From Gemmataceae bacterium (GTDB lineage: Bacteria > Planctomycetota > Planctomycetia > Gemmatales > Gemmataceae), in the NCBI GenBank assembly GCA_009691845.1, contig SIAJ01000032.1, forward strand, positions 1 to 53,570: a stretch of DNA of 53,570 nt. Direction: 5' to 3'. Both the position numbers and the translations under genes were made by a program. Each line of letters opens with the position of its first letter. The stretch's first letter is position 1. Shown in pieces: positions 19,502 to 27,566 of the stretch. The notes under the pieces are model-generated. The model was given only the letters and a program-made list of their open reading frames with translations, had not been told where the DNA came from and made no database searches.

Positions 19502-19888
19502 TCAGCGACCCGCGGTTGAACCGGCCACCTGGCGGGAGACCACATAGGACTCCGCGCCGAGGATGATCAGATAAAAAACGGCCCCCCAGAGAAGCAGCGA
19601 CAGTTCGCGACCGTGGAGAACCGGCATCAATACGTAAAAACAAAAACCCAACCCCAAGGCCATGAAAGGCCGAAACACAAAGGACAGGACAATCACGCCC
19701 GTCCGCAACTTCTCGCTCTTCGTTTTCACCAGTTCCGACACCATCACCGCAAGCAGGTTGGGCGCCAGGCAAGCCAACAGGGCTGGGATGGTTACTCCCA
19801 GACCTTCTTCACTGATCAAGGCAGCGGGAAAAGCCAGGATGACCCAAGCTGCGATTCCCGTCCCAAGCACGATCAGCACGCCCTTCAC
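19502..19888 (-). CDS. AtpI-like membrane protein (GTG start)
   Basis: A 128-residue protein with four hydrophobic segments, in the position of atpI between atpZ and atpB. Members of this family help to assemble the c-ring or carry divalent ions. The frame is open upstream to 20155, but that part overlaps atpZ in another frame. The GTG at 19888 overlaps the atpZ stop (GTGA), a coupled start that fits the operon. Sequence likeness to AtpI is weak (a basic E-K-L-R-T-G loop followed by R-P-F-M-A-L-G-L-G-F-C), so the name rests mainly on position and topology. Confidence 0.7.
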   Translation of the reverse strand: MKGVLIVLGTGIAAWVILAFPAALISEEGLGVTIPALLACLAPNLLAVMVSELVKTKSEKLRTGVIVLSFVFRPFMALGLGFCFYVLMPVLHGRELSLLLWGAVFYLIILGAESYVVSRQVAGSTAGR

Positions 19889-20097
19889 GTTGGCGGCCCC
19901 TTCGGCTGAGAGAATCGAATCAGCAACACGAACAACCCGCCCATGCCGACAAAAACACCCGCAATCGTCAGCCACGGCAGCGTTCCCGCCACCCAGTCGA
20001 TCAAGAGTCCCAGTAGAACCGGGCCTGTCAAAACCGAACTCGCACTGTAAGCAACCGACAGCAAACGACGCTGCTGTGGACCGTTGGCTTCTGCCAT
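19885..20097 (-). CDS. atpZ: AtpZ/AtpQ-type ATP synthase accessory protein
   Basis: A 70-residue protein with two membrane helices (about 18-36 and 43-62) and the G-P-V-L-L-G-L-L-I-D-W pattern of the small AtpZ/AtpQ family (F0F1-ATPase subunit, PF09527). It opens the ATP synthase operon, and its promoter should lie within the 130 bases before it. Its stop overlaps the GTG start of the next gene. Confidence 0.8.
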   Translation of the reverse strand: MAEANGPQQRRLLSVAYSASSVLTGPVLLGLLIDWVAGTLPWLTIAGVFVGMGGLFVLLIRFSQPKGPPT

Positions 20098-20228
20098 GAT
20101 CCGATCCCTTACCGTGGGAAATGGTTCGGAAGCCTTCCGCGAGAGATGTATTCAAGGAAGCACGCGAACAAAGTCAACGGCGAAGTATGGGAAAAATTCG
20201 CGAGTATGGTTCCCACTTTCGGGAACGC

Positions 20229-22658
20229 TCACTTTCCCAATCGATCCAGTACATTCTTGGTGATCCGCACCACGGCCGGGTCGTTGCCTCGGAGTCCGTG
20301 AGCCCAGTCCGTCGTGCCCACCGTCACGACGGTGCCGCCATTCGAGTACGTGCCAAGGACGGAATTGCCTGTGCGGCCTTTCTGCCACCTCTCGTACCAT
20401 TCACAATCATCCGGAGCCCAGCGAGCCGGGCACGTAGCCAGGACCGTAAACGACTTGGGGGTCCCGTCGCGAAACGTCGCCGAAGGCACGCCATCTTTCC
20501 ATTCCAATTCACAGCCATCGCATTCATAGCCGACAATGGTGTCTTTCGAGCCGAACACGTCACCCTTCTTCAAACTTGTCCCTTCAAAGAGCCAATGCTC
20601 GGGTCGATGCACACTGAACTCTGCTTTGCCATCCATGAATTGTCCGTGACTCTTGTGATAGCCGCCCCAGAGAAAGCCCACGCCAGTAAGCGAATTCTCG
20701 GGCCGCTTCACGAGATGATGGCTCCACAAGGAACTGAGCAAACGATGGTCGCCGCTCACGAAGGTTGGATCATCGCGATAGTTCTGCTTCCAGCAAGTAA
20801 GTGCCTGGCCCGCATCTTCGGAGCGAACTTGCCAGCAGCAGGTGTTGCCGCTGAAAAACGCGACGTTGCCGCCATCCTTGATGAACTTCTCCAGGTTGTC
20901 ACGCATTGGGGCCGACCAGTACTCATCGTGGCCGACACTCAGCACGAGCTTGTAGTTCTTCAGGATCTCTGGATGGAACTCCAGGTCGCTGTTGGCCGCA
21001 TAGTCGATCAGGTAGCCAGCTTCCTCCGCCCACTTCACGAATGGGGCTTCCCACTGCTGAAACTGCCCGGCAATCGGGCGATCGAATGAAACGCGGCGGC
21101 CCTGCACTTTGTGCCGGCCGTTGTAGGCGTACAAACTGTAGCCTCCCCAGTTACAGTACGCGTTGTACGTATTGGTCGAAAGTTGCAGCAGAATTTTGCC
21201 GGGCTTCGTGGAGCGAACGACAAATGGAACGTAGCCGGTGTTGGCTTTCGCCTCTCCACCCTGCGGAATGAAGCGGGCGATGTAGTAGCCACTCTGCCAA
21301 TCGGCCGGCACCTTCACGCGAAAGGTTTCGGGCCAATTGCAGCCATGCGAGGAAGCAGCGGCAGGAATTGCCCTGAGTGACGCGGCGATGCCCGATTTCT
21401 CAAACACGCGTTGGGGCTTTGCTCCGAGTCGTTCGATCTGGACGTCGATGGCGTTTGCGGAGGCAGACATCTGGAATGCAATTTCATCACCGGCGATGTA
21501 ACTCTGCTTGTCCGTGTAGCCCTCGATGCGTGCTCGTGGCTCATTCGGCTGAGGCAGCAACGGTGCAAGTGCATCCGCAAACTGATCCGCTTGCCGCATG
21601 AACCCCAAGTCCGTCGGATGCGAGCCATCGACAGTCCCCTCGCCATCGTCACCGAGCAAGCGTTCGCCCTTGAGATACGCCAGTCCCGGCACTTTCGCAG
21701 CAATCAGCTTGTCGTACTCCACTTTGAAGGCGGCCCGGCTCGTGTCGTTCCGTTTTCTTGCCCCTTCGTTGACGGCCGCGTTCGTGTAGGTGCGATCCTC
21801 GACCAAGAGAATCGGCGTTTTGGGCCGGGCTTTCCGCAACATATGCACAAGCGGCCCGGTGCGTTCCTCGATTTCCTTCACCTGCATGTTCGGCAGACAA
21901 TCGATCACGTACACGGCCGGATCGAGCTCCGCCATTAACTCGCCGACCGAGGCATCCATTCGTCCGCTGCCGGAGAAGCCGAGATTGATCACCGGCCGCT
22001 CGAATCGACGACCGAGAATGGCCGTGTGAACCATGCCGGGCCGCGACGCACAACCGCCTTGGGTGATCGAAGTGCCATAGAAAACGATCGGCTTCTGATG
22101 GGCGGCATCGCGGGCCGGCCCTTTCGAAAACGAGGCCTCTTTCGGCAGGCCGATTTCGAGATTGGCGGTGCCGTTGTAGAGAGGCAGATAGAGCAGGCAG
22201 TCCTTCTTTCCCGCAGGCACAACGATTGTGGCTCGATTGTCATCCTTGGTTTTTGGCTGCCCAACTCCGGCCCATTTCCATTGGCCATCCTTGGGCGATC
22301 GCACGTAAAGATCTACGCCACTCACGCCCGTCGCGGGCATGTGCGGCATGGCCAGATTGGCATTGGTCAACGACCACTTCACCTGGACCGTAGCCGAGTC
22401 GGTCACGAATCGAATTGCCAATCCAGCGGAATGCCGGCTCAATCCCCACACGGACGCGGGCACTTTTCCCTCGGCTTTTCCTGGAAATCTATCGTAGGCG
22501 GCCTTCACGTCCGTCCAGCCCTGGCCTTCGAGATCGAGCAGTCTTGCGTCGTACCAAACGATGGCGTCCTTGGGATCCGGTTTGCCCTTGGTCGCGGGAA
22601 TTGGTTCTTGTGCAAAGACTGGGAAGGCGAGCAAAGCGAGTAGGAGAGGGTATCGCAT
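20229..22658 (-). CDS. Secreted fusion of SGNH hydrolase and N,N-dimethylformamidase-like domain
   Basis: An 809-residue protein with a signal peptide (M-R-Y-P-L-L-L-A-L-L-A-F-P-V-F-A-Q). Residues about 30-180 form a beta domain. Residues 185-370 are an SGNH/GDSL hydrolase with the nucleophile in G-T-S-I-T-Q-G-G (Ser197), N-L-G-F-S-G-S-G as the next block, and D-G-S-H-P-T (Asp344, His347). Residues about 380-809 resemble the large subunit of N,N-dimethylformamidase (Y-C-N-W-G-G-Y-S-L-Y, V-G-H-D-E-Y-W-S, F-S-G-N-T-C-C-W-Q). Esterase and amidase-like domains in one secreted chain suggest removal of acyl or amide groups from a polysaccharide or glycopeptide; the substrate is not known. It starts downstream of a family A-type repeat. 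Confidence 0.75.
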   Translation of the reverse strand: MRYPLLLALLAFPVFAQEPIPATKGKPDPKDAIVWYDARLLDLEGQGWTDVKAAYDRFPGKAEGKVPASVWGLSRHSAGLAIRFVTDSATVQVKWSLTNANLAMPHMPATGVSGVDLYVRSPKDGQWKWAGVGQPKTKDDNRATIVVPAGKKDCLLYLPLYNGTANLEIGLPKEASFSKGPARDAAHQKPIVFYGTSITQGGCASRPGMVHTAILGRRFERPVINLGFSGSGRMDASVGELMAELDPAVYVIDCLPNMQVKEIEERTGPLVHMLRKARPKTPILLVEDRTYTNAAVNEGARKRNDTSRAAFKVEYDKLIAAKVPGLAYLKGERLLGDDGEGTVDGSHPTDLGFMRQADQFADALAPLLPQPNEPRARIEGYTDKQSYIAGDEIAFQMSASANAIDVQIERLGAKPQRVFEKSGIAASLRAIPAAASSHGCNWPETFRVKVPADWQSGYYIARFIPQGGEAKANTGYVPFVVRSTKPGKILLQLSTNTYNAYCNWGGYSLYAYNGRHKVQGRRVSFDRPIAGQFQQWEAPFVKWAEEAGYLIDYAANSDLEFHPEILKNYKLVLSVGHDEYWSAPMRDNLEKFIKDGGNVAFFSGNTCCWQVRSEDAGQALTCWKQNYRDDPTFVSGDHRLLSSLWSHHLVKRPENSLTGVGFLWGGYHKSHGQFMDGKAEFSVHRPEHWLFEGTSLKKGDVFGSKDTIVGYECDGCELEWKDGVPSATFRDGTPKSFTVLATCPARWAPDDCEWYERWQKGRTGNSVLGTYSNGGTVVTVGTTDWAHGLRGNDPAVVRITKNVLDRLGK

Positions 22659-22687
22659 GGGATGATCTCACGAGAGACGAGTAACCA

Positions 22688-22771
22688 ATCAGAGCCGCGC
22701 ACGCAGCGTAGCGGAGTAAGCGGGCCGGGCCGGTTGCCGCTTACTCCGCTACGCTGCGTGCGCGGCTCGGA
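22688..22771. repeat. Near-perfect long hairpin repeat, family A' (copy 1)
   Basis: The arms at 22691-22723 and 22737-22769 match in 32 of 33 bases around a loop of 13. The core is CGCACGCAGCGTAGCGGAG. It stands between two tandem minus-strand genes. The copy at 47477-47564 has the same outer sequence ATCAGAGCC. Confidence 0.85.
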
Positions 22772-22798
22772 CGGACGATTTGACTCCGGCCGCTGGCC

Positions 22799-24232
22799 TT
22801 ATCGTGCCAATGCGCCGAAGCCGCTCTTATCCGTGACCAGCTTGGCAACCAGGTCGATGTCGTAAAAGCGGCAGGCCTCCATCAGCAGTCGGCTCTCGAA
22901 CCACATATCGCCATCCACGAGCGGCATGAACAGGTCGTACACATTATCGACGCCCAGATATACCGGCACCCCAGCATCAAGCAGCTTGGGAACGGGTGCA
23001 ATCGAGTTATGCAGCGGCCCCTGCATTTCCAGTTGCTTCATGCTAAGTGCGGCCGAGGGACAGACGATCACGCTAACGCCTGCGTCCTTCAGCAACTTGA
23101 TGATGCGGTCCTGTTCGCTCGCGGGTTTGGCCGAAACCGAGATCGCGTGAATGGCCGAGACGCGACCTTCCAGTCCGTGTTCGATGGTCTTGCGAGCTAG
23201 CATCTCCGTTTCGTTTTCGAACGGATTATTCTCCTGATCCACGTGCACGTCGAGCCGTTTGTTCTGTTCGCGGGCGATCTTCATGATCACGTCGAGATGT
23301 TTTTCGGGTGTAGGCCGGTCCTTCGAGGGGAGTCCGCCAACAACGTCGGCCATCGAGCAGGCCTTCTCAAATTGCTCGAACGATTCCTCATCCAGCACGC
23401 CCTGCAACGGCTGCACGCCGACTTCAAACGTGATCTGATTCTTGAACTTCTTCTTGACCTCGACCGCTGCCTCCACGCCGAGCGTGCGGATCGTGCTATC
23501 CGCATCGATCAACGTCCGGCAATGTGTTGCTCCTTGATCGATCATGGTTTGAACGCCACGCGAGATTCGTTCGATCAGGTTTTCCTTCGTGTAGGTTTCT
23601 TTCAAGTGCTTGTACAACGCCCATTTCTTCTGCATGTCCACCATGCTGAGCCGCAGATTATCCGGCGAAATCAGATACGCCTTGTCGAAGTGGGCGTGAT
23701 AACTCGCGAAGCCACCGTTCTCGCGGACCAGGCGCAAGAACTCTTCCTTGATGTCCCAGGGGCGTTTATTCTCTCCGTGGCGATAGCGATAGAAGCCCTC
23801 GACGTCCTTCTTGATCAGCTGTTCCACTGAGAGAATCGCGACATCAACGTCCGTGATCAGCGGGATACCGTTCTCGATGGCCAGTGTGCGGATTAGCTTG
23901 CAGTCGGACGCTTCATCGTAGTCATTATCACCCGTGAGAACATTGATGATCAGATCGAGGCGATTCTCTGACAAGAACGTGCGAATGTTGGGCTCGCGTC
24001 GGTCCGCAATCTTGTGAATCTCCTGATTTTCAACCCCTTTTTGCTTCAGAAACCGGGCCGTACCGGGAGTGGCAAAGAGCTCGACGTTGAGTTTGGAGAG
24101 CTTTTGCAGGGCCGGGAACATCTTTTCCTTGTCGGCCATTTCCCCGGCCGAAATAAGCACGTTCTTGCGGGTCTTTTTGCCGAGCAGCTTCAAATTGAAG
24201 CCCAGCATCTCGACCGAATTCAGTTCCGCCAT
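22799..24232 (-). CDS. MGS-like domain fused to a cytosine-deaminase-like amidohydrolase
   Basis: A 477-residue cytoplasmic protein. Residues about 20-155 match the MGS-like regulatory domain of carbamoyl-phosphate synthase large subunits: V-L-I-S-A-G..K at the first strand, L-F-A-T-P-G-T-A-R-F-L, and D-L-I-I-N-V-L-T-G. Residues about 160-477 are a metal-dependent amidohydrolase: H179 and H181 in Y-H-A-H-F-D-K-A, H330 in D-V-H-V-D-Q, H362 in A-I-H-A-I, and D429 in G-V-D-N. H-x-H-x-D-K and H-V-D are typical of the cytosine deaminase group. In CarB and methylglyoxal synthase the MGS fold binds UMP, IMP or phosphate, so allosteric control of a deaminase is a fair guess. The ATG at 24232 opens the conserved part; a frame open to 24262 adds ten residues. 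Confidence 0.8.
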   Translation of the reverse strand: MAELNSVEMLGFNLKLLGKKTRKNVLISAGEMADKEKMFPALQKLSKLNVELFATPGTARFLKQKGVENQEIHKIADRREPNIRTFLSENRLDLIINVLTGDNDYDEASDCKLIRTLAIENGIPLITDVDVAILSVEQLIKKDVEGFYRYRHGENKRPWDIKEEFLRLVRENGGFASYHAHFDKAYLISPDNLRLSMVDMQKKWALYKHLKETYTKENLIERISRGVQTMIDQGATHCRTLIDADSTIRTLGVEAAVEVKKKFKNQITFEVGVQPLQGVLDEESFEQFEKACSMADVVGGLPSKDRPTPEKHLDVIMKIAREQNKRLDVHVDQENNPFENETEMLARKTIEHGLEGRVSAIHAISVSAKPASEQDRIIKLLKDAGVSVIVCPSAALSMKQLEMQGPLHNSIAPVPKLLDAGVPVYLGVDNVYDLFMPLVDGDMWFESRLLMEACRFYDIDLVAKLVTDKSGFGALAR

Positions 24233-24430
24233 GGTGCCCCCGCAACGTGAAGATGCCTTCACAAGGGTTTACCGTTGCGGGCAAGGGAGGTCAAGGAAGC
24301 ACGTGAAGGGAATGCAGTCCCTGTTTCCGGCCTGGCGTTCATCCGGCTCCTGTCGAAAGCGTTCTTGTGGAAGCAGGTGAAGTGAGCTCGACCAGTTTCG
24401 ATTCATCGCATCAACCTTCGCTTCCATGGG

Positions 24431-25423
24431 CTATCGGTCACGTTTGACAGCCCAATCGGCAACCTGATCGAGAGCGATACGATAGGGGCTCATGGGCAAG
24501 ATCGACAAACCGCTTCTTGCAGCCAGCATCATCCCACGAGCCTCCTCGATTACCGATTCGATCGCTCCCGTGGATGACACCAGATCAATGGCATCATTGA
24601 CCAAACCGTTCCGAAGGGCCGTGCGAAGTCGCTCGGCCTCCAACTCGGGCAGTTCAGCCAGGGCTCGAATCATAGGCAACGTCAGTTTCTGTTGCTCAAT
24701 GTCCGTGCCGAGTGTTTTGCCGACCAGCTTCTCGTTGCCCTGCAAGTCCAACACATCGTCGGCCATCTGGAATGCGATGCCCAGATCGCGGCCATACGCG
24801 GCGAGTTTTTCGGTAGCCCGCTCGTCCGCACCGCCGTAACGGGCACCCAGTCGGGTGCAACATTCGGTCAAGGCACCGGTTTTCCCGGCCACGATTTCGA
24901 AGTAGGTTGCTTCACGCAAGTCGAGGTTTCCTGCTTGCGAAACCTGAAGAAGCTCCCCCGCACACACGCGGTTGGTAGCGTCACCAATCCATTCGCAGGC
25001 GGTTGCATCGACCGTGCTGCACAATCGAAATGCGGCCGAGAAGAGCATGTCGCCCAGCAGCAGGCTGGTGCGATCTCCCCAGAGCGAGTTCACAGTGCGA
25101 ACGTGACGGCGAGTGTTGGCTTCGTCCAGAATGTCGTCGTGAACAAGGGTGGCCGTGTGGACCAATTCGACTACAGCACCGAGAATGTGGTGCGGCCGTG
25201 TAACCCGACCGCAGGCATGCCCAGCAAGCAGAAGCAATGCTGGCCGAAGTCGCTTGCCGCGATAGTGCTTCAAGTGGTGGACGATGGGCCCGAAGCGAGA
25301 TTTGAATGGTGCGAGAGCTTCGTCGTAGATGCGTTCACACTCTTGCAGATCGTGCTCGATTAACTGGAGCGGCAACGCGTTCGTCTTGAGTCGGGTGCTG
25401 TTCACAAGGGTTGGATGAAGCAT
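24431..25423 (-). CDS. Polyprenyl diphosphate synthase
   Basis: A 330-residue trans-prenyltransferase (IspB/GerC3-like). The first aspartate-rich motif is H-D-D-I-L-D-E-A near residue 93 and the second is M-A-D-D-V-L-D near 225. G-K-R-L-R-P-A-L-L is the IPP-binding start of the family. It adds isopentenyl units to an allylic diphosphate to give the chain of quinones or a long polyprenol carrier. The ATG at 25423 was chosen; a frame open to 25504 adds 27 basic residues running into moaC. It starts 17 bases after the moaC stop and may be cotranscribed with it. Confidence 0.92.
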   Translation of the reverse strand: MLHPTLVNSTRLKTNALPLQLIEHDLQECERIYDEALAPFKSRFGPIVHHLKHYRGKRLRPALLLLAGHACGRVTRPHHILGAVVELVHTATLVHDDILDEANTRRHVRTVNSLWGDRTSLLLGDMLFSAAFRLCSTVDATACEWIGDATNRVCAGELLQVSQAGNLDLREATYFEIVAGKTGALTECCTRLGARYGGADERATEKLAAYGRDLGIAFQMADDVLDLQGNEKLVGKTLGTDIEQQKLTLPMIRALAELPELEAERLRTALRNGLVNDAIDLVSSTGAIESVIEEARGMMLAARSGLSILPMSPYRIALDQVADWAVKRDR

Positions 25424-25440
25424 GTTTCGGCCTCGCTTTT

Positions 25441-25920
25441 TCAGTCGTCGGTCCGGACATAAAGTCCGCTTTTGCCGCCCGATTTCTCTTCCAGGCGAAT
25501 CCATTCGATCGTCATGCCGCGGTCAACACTCTTGCACATGTCGTAGATGGTCAGTGCTGCGACACTCGCGGCCGTTAACGCTTCCATCTCCACACCCGTC
25601 TTGCCGACCACCTTCACTTTTGCAATGATTCGAACCGCGTCGTCACCCTCGGCTGAAAAATCCAAGCTCACTCCTGTGATCGGCAATGGGTGGCACAAGG
25701 GAATCAGGTCACTGGTTTTCTTCGCCGCCATGATCCCGGCCAGGCGTGCGACCTCGAATACGTCTCCTTTGACTATCCGTCGATCCTGAATCAGCGTGAG
25801 TGTAGCAGGTTGCATTCGCACAACAGCCGTGGCGACTGCTTCGCGTGCCGTGTCGACCTTGCCGGTCGTATCGACCATCCGGCTAGCTCCAGATGCGTCG
25901 AAGTGTGTCAATTCGGCCAT
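25441..25920 (-). CDS. moaC: Cyclic pyranopterin monophosphate synthase (MoaC)
   Basis: A 159-residue protein covering the full MoaC family. It shows M-V-D-T-T-G-K near the start, the catalytic loop P-L-C-H-P-L near residue 75, [16 protein letters not shown] near 110, and [10 protein letters not shown]. It forms cyclic pyranopterin monophosphate from the MoaA product in molybdenum cofactor synthesis, in the cytoplasm. No other molybdopterin genes are in the window. Confidence 0.97.
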   Translation of the reverse strand: MAELTHFDASGASRMVDTTGKVDTAREAVATAVVRMQPATLTLIQDRRIVKGDVFEVARLAGIMAAKKTSDLIPLCHPLPITGVSLDFSAEGDDAVRIIAKVKVVGKTGVEMEALTAASVAALTIYDMCKSVDRGMTIEWIRLEEKSGGKSGLYVRTDD

Positions 25921-26080
25921 GGCGGTCTCGCCTTCAGGAAAGAAACCGTGAAAGTGTTGAGAGGATAACTTAGTAAGTGAGAAAAGGAGTTTTTCTTCCG
26001 CTTACGCTTCAGGCTCCTCATTCAGATCATGGATGAGATCAACTAGAGCTTTGTCATCCCTTGCAACGATGGGTGCCCTA

Positions 26081-26186
26081 ATGTGGCCCTCTCGCTCCGC
26101 GAGAGGGGCTGGGGCCGAGTAAAAAGCGTGACGATTCATCGCTCAGCAGCGCATTGCATCCCTCTCGCGGAGCGAGAGGGCTACAT
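26081..26186. repeat. MITE-like palindromic repeat, family B (copy 2)
   Basis: The arms 26081-26106 and 26161-26186 match in 25 of 26 bases (TGTAGCCCTCTCGCTCCGCG core). The arms are almost the same as in the copy at 11429, while the 54 bases between them are different. The element lies between clpP and moaC, both on the minus strand, in about 300 bases with no gene. Confidence 0.85.
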
Positions 26187-26220
26187 TGGACCTATCCGTC
26201 AGACAAAGGTTGACGCAGCA

Positions 26221-26814
26221 CTAGCCGGCGACTGGGATGCGCTCCAAGACATGATCGACCAGTCCGTAATCCTTGGACTCGCTGGCCGACATGAAGTTGT
26301 CCCGGTCCGTATCTTTCTCAATTTGGTCGAACGTCTTGCCCGTGTGCTTCACGAGGACGTTGTTCAGGTGTTTCTTCATGCGAAGATATTCTTTCGCATA
26401 AATCTGGAACTCGGTGGACGAACCACGGAGGCCTGCAAGCGGCTGGTGGATCATGATGCGGGCATTCGGCAGGGCATACCGCTTGCCTGGATGGCCGGCG
26501 GTTAGCAACAACGCTCCCATGCTCGCGGCCTGGCCAATGCAGTACGTGGCCACATCGCAGGAGATGCATTGCATCATGTCGTAGATGCCCATGCCTGCGG
26601 TAACGGAACCGCCGGGGCTATTCACGTAGAAGTGAATGTCCGCCTTCGGGTCGACGGCCATCAAGTAGCGAAACTGTGCGACGATCAGGCCAGAGCTTTC
26701 GTCGTCCACCTGTCCCTGAAGAAACACGATGCGGTCTTGCAGAAGCCGACTGTAGATGTCGAAGTATTGCGGCTCCCGGCCATCCCGCGAAATCACAAAC
26801 GGGATCTGGGGCAT
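26221..26814 (-). CDS. clpP: ATP-dependent Clp protease proteolytic subunit (ClpP)
   Basis: A 197-residue serine peptidase. The catalytic Ser98 is in G-Q-A-A-S-M-G-A, His123 in M-I-H-Q-P-L, and the Asp in the D-T-D-R-D-N-F-M block. N-S-P-G-G-S-V-T-A-G-M is the oxyanion-loop region. It assembles into the barrel used by ClpX or ClpA for protein turnover. It lies 64 bases after a second clpP copy, downstream of the trigger factor gene, so the order is tig-clpP-clpP. Confidence 0.97.
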   Translation of the reverse strand: MPQIPFVISRDGREPQYFDIYSRLLQDRIVFLQGQVDDESSGLIVAQFRYLMAVDPKADIHFYVNSPGGSVTAGMGIYDMMQCISCDVATYCIGQAASMGALLLTAGHPGKRYALPNARIMIHQPLAGLRGSSTEFQIYAKEYLRMKKHLNNVLVKHTGKTFDQIEKDTDRDNFMSASESKDYGLVDHVLERIPVAG

Positions 26815-26878
26815 GAGTACACTCCAAAATGTTGGTTTCGGGCGAGCCGAGTGGCGTCGCCCGCCGGTAATCGATTCG

Positions 26879-27538
26879 TTACGACTTCTTCACTTCGGAT
26901 TGTTTGATCAGCACCTCATCCACCAGGCCGAACTCCTTCGCCTCCAGAGGGTGGAAGTACTTATCGCGTTCCGTTTCACGATTAATCACGTCAACGGCTT
27001 GGCCGGTGTGTTTGGCAAAGATCTCGTCCAGGCGAGCACGGTCTTTGAGCATTTCTCGGGCCTCAATCTCGAGGTCCGATACCTGGCCATAACCGACCTG
27101 GCCCCAAGGCTGATGAATCATGATCTTGCTGTTCGGCAAGGCATAACGTCGTCCCTTGGTGCCGGCTGCGAGGATCAGTGCCGCCCCACTGGCTGCCACG
27201 CCCATGCAATAGGTCGCGATGGGACATTCGAGGAACTGCATGGTGTCGTAGATCGCCAGCGTCGCGGAAACCGAGCCACCCGGACAATTGATGTACATGT
27301 GGATTTCCTGCGTACGGTTCTCGTATTGCAGGAACAGCAGTTTCTGGATCGTCAGGTTCGCGAGATAGTCATTAATCTCCGGGTTCCCGCCAGTCTCGCG
27401 GGAACTGCCCAGAAAGATAATCCGGTTCTCCATGAGCAGATCGTCCGTGGACATCTGCCGCATGCGTTGGTAATCCCGGTAGCGTTGATTCTGCGGACTA
27501 TTCATCGGCCGTGTTTGAGCCGCGTAGCGATCGTTCAT
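26879..27538 (-). CDS. clpP: Second ClpP paralogue, altered active-site neighbour
   Basis: A 219-residue ClpP. Its triad appears intact: Ser117 in G-V-A-A-S-G-A-A, His142 in M-I-H-Q-P-W-G, and Asp in R-E-T-E-R-D-K-Y-F. The residue after the catalytic Ser is Gly where most ClpPs have Met, and the N-terminus has about 25 extra polar residues (P-Q-N-Q-R-Y-R-D-Y). As in other bacteria with two adjacent clpP genes, the two products may form a mixed barrel with different specificity; this is inference. The start could also be the Met at residue 12. It lies 28 bases after the trigger factor gene. Confidence 0.93.
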   Translation of the reverse strand: MNDRYAAQTRPMNSPQNQRYRDYQRMRQMSTDDLLMENRIIFLGSSRETGGNPEINDYLANLTIQKLLFLQYENRTQEIHMYINCPGGSVSATLAIYDTMQFLECPIATYCMGVAASGAALILAAGTKGRRYALPNSKIMIHQPWGQVGYGQVSDLEIEAREMLKDRARLDEIFAKHTGQAVDVINRETERDKYFHPLEAKEFGLVDEVLIKQSEVKKS

Positions 27539-27566
27539 GCGAGCCTCCTTCGGAAGTTCAACTCAG

